DNA of 38,288 nucleotides from assembly GCA_905234125.1 (NCBI GenBank), contig CAJOGQ010000037.1, positions 1-38,288 of the forward strand, in the 5' to 3' direction. Shown piece by piece: positions 33,918 through 38,288 of the stretch. Under the pieces are notes generated by a model. That model saw only the letters and a program-made list of their open reading frames with translations, searched no databases and was not told the origin of the DNA. The first letter of the stretch is position 1, and every line of letters starts with the position of its first letter. The position numbers and the translations under genes are program-made. Source of the DNA: an uncultured Bacteroidaceae bacterium. Its GTDB lineage: Bacteria; Bacteroidota; Bacteroidia; Bacteroidales; Bacteroidaceae.

Positions 33918-34415
33918 TTAGAGTATTTGTAGTCCATCAATATTGGTGGGGGACTCGGGCTTCTTGCGTGGTTTGGCAGAACGAACCAGCGATTTCTCGT
34001 TCTTGCGCAGGTTGTTTTCTGCTTCGAGCAGGGCTACGCGTGTTTCCAATTTCTGGATAGAGAGGATTTGCTGCTGGATCATCTGTTCCTGTTGTTGAGA
34101 TGTGAGGATCTGCTTTTGGAGAGCCTGTTCGAGGCGAACGATGCGTGCTTCCATGTTCTCATCCATCTCTTCAACAGGCTCGGCGGGAGCCACCGTCTTG
34201 GACTTGAGGTATTCCTTTCCGTTAAGAGAAAGAACCTCTTTTTCCTTACGGACATCTCCACCTTTCTTTTCGTCGAGGACCACTACTTCGTTCTGAGGGA
34301 TGGGTACTTCGAATCCATCCGCATCTTCCACCAGAACAATGCCACCAGAACGGAATGCGGTGATTTTGCCTCCTCCCACATCGTTCAAAAATCTTACTTT
34401 ATCGCCTATTTTCAT
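33918..34415 (-). CDS. DUF2027 N-terminal domain protein with coiled coil
   Basis: A 165-residue protein. The N-terminal 50 residues (MKIGDKVRFLNDVGGGKITA, then VLVEDADGFEVPIPQNEVVV) match the DUF2027 SH3-like domain, which in Bacteroidetes is usually fused to a C-terminal Smr (MutS2-type) nuclease domain. Here the rest is a Gln/Glu-rich coiled coil (about 85-140, LEQALQKQILTSQQQEQMIQ) and a basic tail, with no Smr domain. It is thus a short form. A -7 box lies 24 bases upstream. The role is unknown; nucleic-acid binding is possible from the family. Confidence 0.8.
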   Translation of the reverse strand: MKIGDKVRFLNDVGGGKITAFRSGGIVLVEDADGFEVPIPQNEVVVLDEKKGGDVRKEKEVLSLNGKEYLKSKTVAPAEPVEEMDENMEARIVRLEQALQKQILTSQQQEQMIQQQILSIQKLETRVALLEAENNLRKNEKSLVRSAKPRKKPESPTNIDGLQIL

Positions 34416-34438
34416 CGTTAATTGAATTTTTGGGTATG

Positions 34439-34446
34439 CAAAAGTA
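34439..34446 (-). promoter_or_regulatory. -7 box of the DUF2027-rhaM-ligase operon
   Basis: TACTTTTG on the minus strand matches TAnnTTTG and lies 24 bases before the ATG at 34415. Confidence 0.55.
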
Positions 34447-34478
34447 ATGAAAATGTGGCAAGAATGAAAAAAAATAGA

Positions 34479-34486
34479 TAACTTTG
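34479..34486 (+). promoter_or_regulatory. -7 box of the 180-residue membrane protein gene
   Basis: TAACTTTG, about 75 bases before the ATG at 34561, divergent from the DUF2027 promoter. Confidence 0.55.
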
Positions 34487-34560
34487 CATCGTTTTTTGTG
34501 CGCAAGATGAGTTTTGAGGGTGGATTTTGATTTTTTGCGCATATAATATAATAATGTGTA

Positions 34561-35103
34561 ATGAAAAAGAACTACTATATCATAGCCATCCAACGCTATT
34601 TCTGCACACCGGTTCCTTATTTTCTGATAGGGACTGTTCCCTTGATGCTTTATGGCTATTATGAGAGCGATGTGTGGTTCTGGGTGGGAATGGTGCTGAC
34701 GATGGCCGTTTTGGCCGTGAATCACTTCTTGATGCATTCGCTTATCTGCGCGTTTGGTCACTATGCCACGATGCGTCAAGTGGATTATGTGACGCATTTT
34801 TGTATAGGCAAGGAAGATGTGTTTTCCAAGCAGGAATGCCATGCCTTGATGGAGATGATTGCGGGTCAGGCTGGCAATGCAAGAATTTGTATTGAAGACT
34901 ACATCAATTATATCAACCGTCGGTTGGAGGAAAAATCGGAAAAAGGAAATGCAGAAGCTACTTATTGGCTTGCCATGTATCACCGTTTGTTGGGTGAGGA
35001 AGAGAACCATAATGTGGTGGCACGCGAACTCATCGAAAAATCAGCCAATATGGGTTCTGAACGTGCCAAAAAGTTACAGAAGAGGGCACAAAAGTGGGTT
35101 TAA
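34561..35103 (+). CDS. Membrane protein with Sel1-like repeat tail
   Basis: A 180-residue protein with two N-terminal membrane helices (PYFLIGTVPLMLYGYY and VWFWVGMVLTMAVLAVNHFL) and a soluble helical C-terminus. The segment RRLEEKSEKGNAEATYWLAM with ELIEKSANMGSERAKKLQ resembles two Sel1-like (TPR-type) repeats, which serve in protein contacts. No named family recognised. It stands alone between the divergent DUF2027 promoter and the rpsU promoter. Confidence 0.72.
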   Translation: MKKNYYIIAIQRYFCTPVPYFLIGTVPLMLYGYYESDVWFWVGMVLTMAVLAVNHFLMHSLICAFGHYATMRQVDYVTHFCIGKEDVFSKQECHALMEMIAGQAGNARICIEDYINYINRRLEEKSEKGNAEATYWLAMYHRLLGEEENHNVVARELIEKSANMGSERAKKLQKRAQKWV

Positions 35104-35136
35104 ATGCCTGTTTTAGTGAAAAAAGTGCCGTAAAGT

Positions 35137-35167
35137 TTTGCTGTTACAGTTTTTTGCCGTAATTTTG
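35137..35167 (+). promoter_or_regulatory. Promoter of rpsU
   Basis: -33 TTTG at 35137-35140 and -7 TAATTTTG at 35160-35167, with 19 bases between. A full match to the Bacteroidetes layout. Confidence 0.75.
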
Positions 35168-35170
35168 CCG

Positions 35171-35196
35171 ACCGTTGGGAAAATCCCAGCGGTTTT
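35171..35196 (+). promoter_or_regulatory. Hairpin at the 5' end of the rpsU leader
   Basis: Stem ACCGTTGGGA / TCCCAGCGGT (10 pairs, one G-T) with loop AAA, followed by TTT. It begins near the expected transcription start. Like the rimP leader hairpin, it could be an attenuator or a stabiliser of the mRNA end. Confidence 0.6.
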
Positions 35197-35234
35197 AACT
35201 TATAAATTATAAACATTTTCTAAAAAGAATTGTA

Positions 35235-35426
35235 ATGATTATCGTACCTGTAAAAGACGGTGAGAACATTGAGAGAGCTCTCAAGAAGTTCAAGAGAAAA
35301 GCCGAGAAGACTGGCATTATTAAAGAAGTTCGTACACGTAAGCAGTATGACAAACCTTCTGTTTTGAAGCGCGTCAAGATGCAGCACGCTGTGTATGTGA
35401 ACCAGCTCCGTAGAGAGGAAGAATAA
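35235..35426 (+). CDS. rpsU: Small ribosomal subunit protein S21
   Basis: A 63-residue basic protein of the 30S subunit. The full S21 pattern is present: IIVPVKDGENIERALKKFKR, KTGIIKEVRTRKQYDKPS and the C-terminal RVKMQHAVYVNQLRREEE. In many Bacteroidetes S21 sits near the anti-Shine-Dalgarno end of 16S rRNA and helps explain their low use of Shine-Dalgarno sites. It has its own strong promoter and a leader hairpin. Confidence 0.97.
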   Translation: MIIVPVKDGENIERALKKFKRKAEKTGIIKEVRTRKQYDKPSVLKRVKMQHAVYVNQLRREEE

Positions 35427-35548
35427 GCCCTTTTGACGGCAGAATGACCCGAAAATGGGTAAAAAATGAAAGATTAACAAAGTTTTTTAGTCGAAAATTT
35501 TGTCGTTTTGCGAAAATGTCGTAAATTAGTCGCTGAAAACGATGAAAC

Positions 35549-36442
35549 ATGGAACTGTGGACTGATTCATTTCTGGAATATCTGAGGTCGGAAAGAAATT
35601 ATTCGCCGGCAACAGTGGAGTCTTATGCGAAGGACTTGTCAGCATTCCAGGAATTCCTTGAGGAACAAAATCCCGATATCTCATGGACGGCCGTGCAGGC
35701 TGACGACATGAGGGAATGGGTGATTTTCATGATGGACGAGCAAAAACTCTCCTCAGCCTCTGTCAACAGGAAGTTGAGCGCCATGCGCACCTTCTACAAA
35801 TACCTGCGCAGGGTAGGGCGAGTGAATGTTAATCCGATGGAAAAAGTAGTCGCTCCCAAAAAGAAACGTCCGTTACCTTACTATGTGAGAGAATCGGAAA
35901 TGGATCGACTGTTGGAACTGACCTCAGAGGACAGGAGCTTCAAAGGCATCAGGGATAGGCTTATCCTGATGATGTTCTATGAAACGGGAATCAGACGCGC
36001 AGAACTGTTGGGTATGACAGATGCAAGTGTGGATTTGTCGGCGCGACAGGTGAAAGTGACCGGAAAGCGTAACAAACAGCGCATCATTCCGTTTGGCGAA
36101 GAACTGGAACAAGAAATACGTGCCTATCAGACGGTTCGTGATGAAGCGTTCTGCGCACATGTATTTCCAACGTTGTTCGTGACGGAAAAAGGGATGGCGA
36201 TGAACGAGTCGCAAGTGGCGAAAGTAGTGAAAGACGGTCTTTCGATGGTCACCACCATCAAAAAGAAGAGCCCGCACGTACTGCGCCATTCGTTTGCCAC
36301 AGCGATGCTGAACAATCATGCGGACTTGACGTCCATTCAGAAGCTGTTAGGACACGAAAGTGTCGCGACCACCGAAATTTACACCCATGTTTCATTCGAA
36401 GAGCTGAAAAGTGAATACAAAAACGCGCATCCGCGCAAGTGA
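35549..36442 (+). CDS. xerC: Tyrosine recombinase XerC-like
   Basis: A 297-residue recombinase, partner type of the XerD-like protein at 7381. The N-terminal SAM-like domain (SERNYSPATVESYAKDLSAF) covers about 1-90 and the catalytic domain about 105-290. Catalytic residues: Arg149 in GIRRAEL, Lys173 in GKRNKQR, His243 and Arg246 in HVLRH, His269 in GHE and Tyr278 in IYTH. Length and motifs fit chromosome-dimer resolution rather than a mobile integrase; there are no flanking att-like repeats. It lies upstream of hpf by 36 bases. Confidence 0.92.
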   Translation: MELWTDSFLEYLRSERNYSPATVESYAKDLSAFQEFLEEQNPDISWTAVQADDMREWVIFMMDEQKLSSASVNRKLSAMRTFYKYLRRVGRVNVNPMEKVVAPKKKRPLPYYVRESEMDRLLELTSEDRSFKGIRDRLILMMFYETGIRRAELLGMTDASVDLSARQVKVTGKRNKQRIIPFGEELEQEIRAYQTVRDEAFCAHVFPTLFVTEKGMAMNESQVAKVVKDGLSMVTTIKKKSPHVLRHSFATAMLNNHADLTSIQKLLGHESVATTEIYTHVSFEELKSEYKNAHPRK

Positions 36443-36478
36443 GATATCATTTATTGTTCAACTTAAACATTCGTGACT

Positions 36479-36778
36479 ATGGACATTAACATTAAAACGA
36501 TCAAGTTCGACGCAACAGAAAAGTTGCAAGAGTTCATCCAAAAGAAAGTTGGTAAACTGGACAAGTATTGCAACGATATAAGAAAGGTCGAGGTGTCATT
36601 GAAAGTCGTAAAACCTGAAACGGCAATGAACAAGCAGGCAAGCATCACTGTGGGGCTGCCAAAGACGGAACTTTTTGCTGAGAAGATTTGCGACACATTT
36701 GAAGAAGCAATCATGGAATCGCTCGCTGCAATTGAAAAACAGCTGGGCAAATACAAAGAAAAACAGGCAAATATTTAA
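36479..36778 (+). CDS. hpf: Ribosome hibernation promoting factor (short HPF/RaiA type)
   Basis: A 99-residue protein of the HPF/YfiA family, which binds the decoding region of idle ribosomes. The fold pattern is visible: INIKTIKFDATEKLQEFIQK, KLDKYCNDIRKVEVSLKV and SITVGLPKTELFAEKICDTF. It lacks the C-terminal dimerisation domain, so it is the short form. The ATG at 36479 is preferred over a GTG at 36473. It lies before the tRNA-Thr/tuf cluster, an order seen in other Bacteroidales as I recall. Confidence 0.93.
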   Translation: MDINIKTIKFDATEKLQEFIQKKVGKLDKYCNDIRKVEVSLKVVKPETAMNKQASITVGLPKTELFAEKICDTFEEAIMESLAAIEKQLGKYKEKQANI

Positions 36779-36795
36779 AAAAGTCTGTAAAAATG

Positions 36796-36826
36796 TTTGG
36801 TGTTTGAAAAATAATGCCTAAATTTG
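36796..36826 (+). promoter_or_regulatory. Promoter of the tRNA-Thr/tuf operon
   Basis: -33 TTTG at 36796-36799 and -7 TAAATTTG at 36819-36826, with 19 bases between. It lies 41 bases before the first tRNA. Confidence 0.75.
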
Positions 36827-36867
36827 CAGCCGTTTCGCATGGATTCGTCTGTGCGAACGGTTCATAA

Positions 36868-36941
36868 GCCTCTTTAGCTCAGTTGGCCAGAGCACGTGAT
36901 TTGTAATCTCGGGGTCGTTGGTTCGAATCCGACAAGAGGCT
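36868..36941 (+). tRNA. tRNA-Thr (anticodon UGU)
   Basis: A 74-base cloverleaf: acceptor stem GCCTCTT/AAGAGGC with discriminator T, D arm GCTC/GAGC, anticodon loop TTTGTAA and T arm GTTGG/CCGAC with loop TTCGAAT. The anticodon TGT reads threonine ACA codons. The anticodon stem has a central T-T mismatch. CCA is not encoded. The 3' end is repeated downstream. Confidence 0.95.
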
Positions 36942-37050
36942 CAAAAAGAGAGGATTGTCGGTTCGGCGCAAGCCACTCCGACAAGAGGCTCAAAAAAGAG
37001 AAGATTGTCGGTTCGGCGCAAGCCACTCCGACAAGAGGCTCAAAAAGAGA
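36928..37050 (+). repeat. 49-50-base tandem repeat starting in the tRNA-Thr 3' end
   Basis: The 14 bases TCCGACAAGAGGCT from the end of the tRNA recur at 36977-36990 and 37027-37040. Each copy is followed by CAAAAA and GAGA. Between copies lies GTCGGTTCGGCGCAAGCC, whose bases pair as GTCGG/CCGAC and GGC/GCC around a GCAA tetraloop. About 2.5 units in all. Confidence 0.93.
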
Positions 37051-37086
37051 AATACACATTATATATAATATATAGGTGTAAAAAAG

Positions 37087-37158
<72 letters not shown>

Positions 37159-37221
37159 CTCCAAATGATATAAGAGATCAATAAAAACAAATTTAATAAC
37201 TCTAAAGAATATTTTTTAGCT

Positions 37222-38288
37222 ATGGCAAAAGAAACATTCGTTCGTACCAAACCACACGTTAACATCGGTACGATTGGTCACGTTGACCATGGTAAGACTA
37301 CTCTTACTGCTGCGATTTCTAAGGTTCTTCATGAGAAGGGCTTCGGTTCTGAGGAAGTTAAATCTTTCGACCAGATTGACAATGCTCCAGAAGAGAAGGA
37401 GCGTGGTATCACTATCAACACTGCTCACATCGAGTATGAGACAGCAAAGCGTCACTATGCTCATGTGGACTGCCCTGGACACGCCGACTATGTGAAGAAC
37501 ATGGTAACTGGTGCTGCTCAGATGGACGGTGCCATCATCGTGGTTGCTGCAACTGACGGTCCTATGCCTCAGACTCGTGAGCACATCTTGCTCGCTCGTC
37601 AGGTGAACGTGCCTCGTCTGGTTGTGTTCATGAACAAGTGCGACATGGTTGACGATGAGGAAATGCTCGAGCTCGTTGAAATGGACATGCAGGATCTGCT
37701 TGCTCAGTACGATTTCGAGGCAGAGACTCCTATCATCCGTGGTTCTGCTCTTGGTGCCTTGAACGGTGTGCCAGAGTGGGAAGATAAGGTGATGGAGTTG
37801 ATGGACGCTTGCGACAACTGGATTCAGGAGCCTGTTCGCGACATCGATAAGCCTTTCTTGATGCCTGTTGAGGACGTGTTCTCAATCACTGGTCGTGGTA
37901 CAGTGGCTACTGGCCGTATCGAGACTGGTGTTGTGAAGGTAGGTGACGAAGTTCAACTCCTCGGTCTTGGTGAAGATGCTAAGTCTGTCGTTACTGGTGT
38001 TGAGATGTTCCGTAAGATTCTTCCTGAAGGTATGGCTGGTGACAACGTAGGTCTTCTCCTCCGTGGAATCGACAAGAAGGATGTGAAGCGTGGTATGGTG
38101 ATAACTCACCCTGGAGTTATCACTCCTCACAAAGGTTTCAAGGCTTCTATCTACGTGCTGAAAAAGGAAGAAGGTGGTCGTCACACTCCATTCAAGAATC
38201 ACTATCGTCCACAGTTCTATCTCCGTACCATGGACTGTACAGGTGAGATTTCTCTCCCAGACGGAGTTGAAATGGTAATGCCTGGTGA
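37222..38288 (+). CDS. tuf: Elongation factor Tu (3' end outside window)
   Basis: The first 355 or so of about 395 residues. EF-Tu brings aminoacyl-tRNA to the ribosome. Seen: the G domain with [10 protein letters not shown] near residue 19, the switch region [27 protein letters not shown] and NKCD, then domain 2 ([18 protein letters not shown]) and the start of domain 3 ([16 protein letters not shown]). The ATG at 37222 is the standard start. It follows tRNA-Thr, as tufB follows thrT in E. coli. Its codon use favours a narrow set, as expected for a highly expressed gene. Confidence 0.98.
   Translation, partial: MAKETFVRTKPHVNIGTIGHVDHGKTTLTAAISKVLHEKGFGSEEVKSFDQIDNAPEEKERGITINTAHIEYETAKRHYAHVDCPGHADYVKNMVTGAAQMDGAIIVVAATDGPMPQTREHILLARQVNVPRLVVFMNKCDMVDDEEMLELVEMDMQDLLAQYDFEAETPIIRGSALGALNGVPEWEDKVMELMDACDNWIQEPVRDIDKPFLMPVEDVFSITGRGTVATGRIETGVVKVGDEVQLLGLGEDAKSVVTGVEMFRKILPEGMAGDNVGLLLRGIDKKDVKRGMVITHPGVITPHKGFKASIYVLKKEEGGRHTPFKNHYRPQFYLRTMDCTGEISLPDGVEMVMPG

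Noticed and set aside
35549-36442. Integrase of a mobile element
   Set aside because: Full XerC pattern, housekeeping neighbours and no att-like direct repeats around it.
36957-37032. A third and fourth tRNA in the repeat region
   Set aside because: Only the T-arm-like hairpin and acceptor 3' part are present; no anticodon arm can be folded.

Overview
The window looks like a chromosomal segment of a Bacteroidales bacterium, probably a Prevotellaceae member. The evidence is the recurring Bacteroidetes promoter (-7 TAnnTTTG, sometimes with -33 TTTG), the gene order rimP-nusA-infB-cvpA-sufBCD, two Xer recombinases, DUF4954 and DUF2027 proteins, an HTCS-type propeller sensor and many exported proteins. 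No phage, insertion sequence or CRISPR array was seen, and no stretch over about 300 bases lacks a gene.

Layout. 1-1160 (minus): small ECF sigma operon (DUF6249 membrane protein, sigma factor, membrane protein cut by the window edge). 1340-4438 (plus): hflX and a DUF4954 beta-helix protein. 4484-7222 (minus): S41 protease, 66-residue membrane protein and DUF3108 protein. 7381-10212 (plus): xerD and an orphan propeller/Y_Y_Y sensor. 10468-19269 (plus): seven closely packed genes, rimP-nusA-infB-cvpA-sufB-sufC-sufD, joining translation and transcription factors to Fe-S assembly; sufS lies convergently on the minus strand. 20699-23083 (plus): a Memo-AMMECR1 fusion and its radical SAM partner. 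23286-24167: a frameshifted HU-like gene and rpsO. 24142-27938 (minus): a five-gene operon ending in a glycosyltransferase 9 and a lipid A-type acyltransferase. 28171-31798 (plus): four exported proteins of unknown role. 31896-34415 (minus): DUF2027 protein, rhaM and an acyl-CoA ligase. 34561-38288 (plus): a membrane protein, rpsU, xerC, hpf, two tRNA-Thr genes and a partial tuf.

The most unusual signal is a set of at least 16 short arrays that differ in sequence (AACTCTC-, AACTAAA-, GGAGCAA-, AAATGTA- and GGTTTAG-like) but nearly all have a 7-base period. They lie in gene junctions, over stop codons, and in frame inside housekeeping genes (hflX, DUF4954, xerD, sufB, sufD, sufS, the Memo-AMMECR1 linker, the glycosyltransferase). 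Because 7 is not a multiple of 3, an array runs through all three frames. The strand read inside genes lacks in-frame stops, while arrays at gene ends often supply the stop. One relative between sufB and sufC has a 12-base period.

A second unusual signal follows tRNA-Thr(UGU): the 3' end of the tRNA is repeated in tandem with a period of 49-50 bases, each time with a T-arm-like hairpin, where other bacteria commonly carry tRNA-Tyr and tRNA-Gly.
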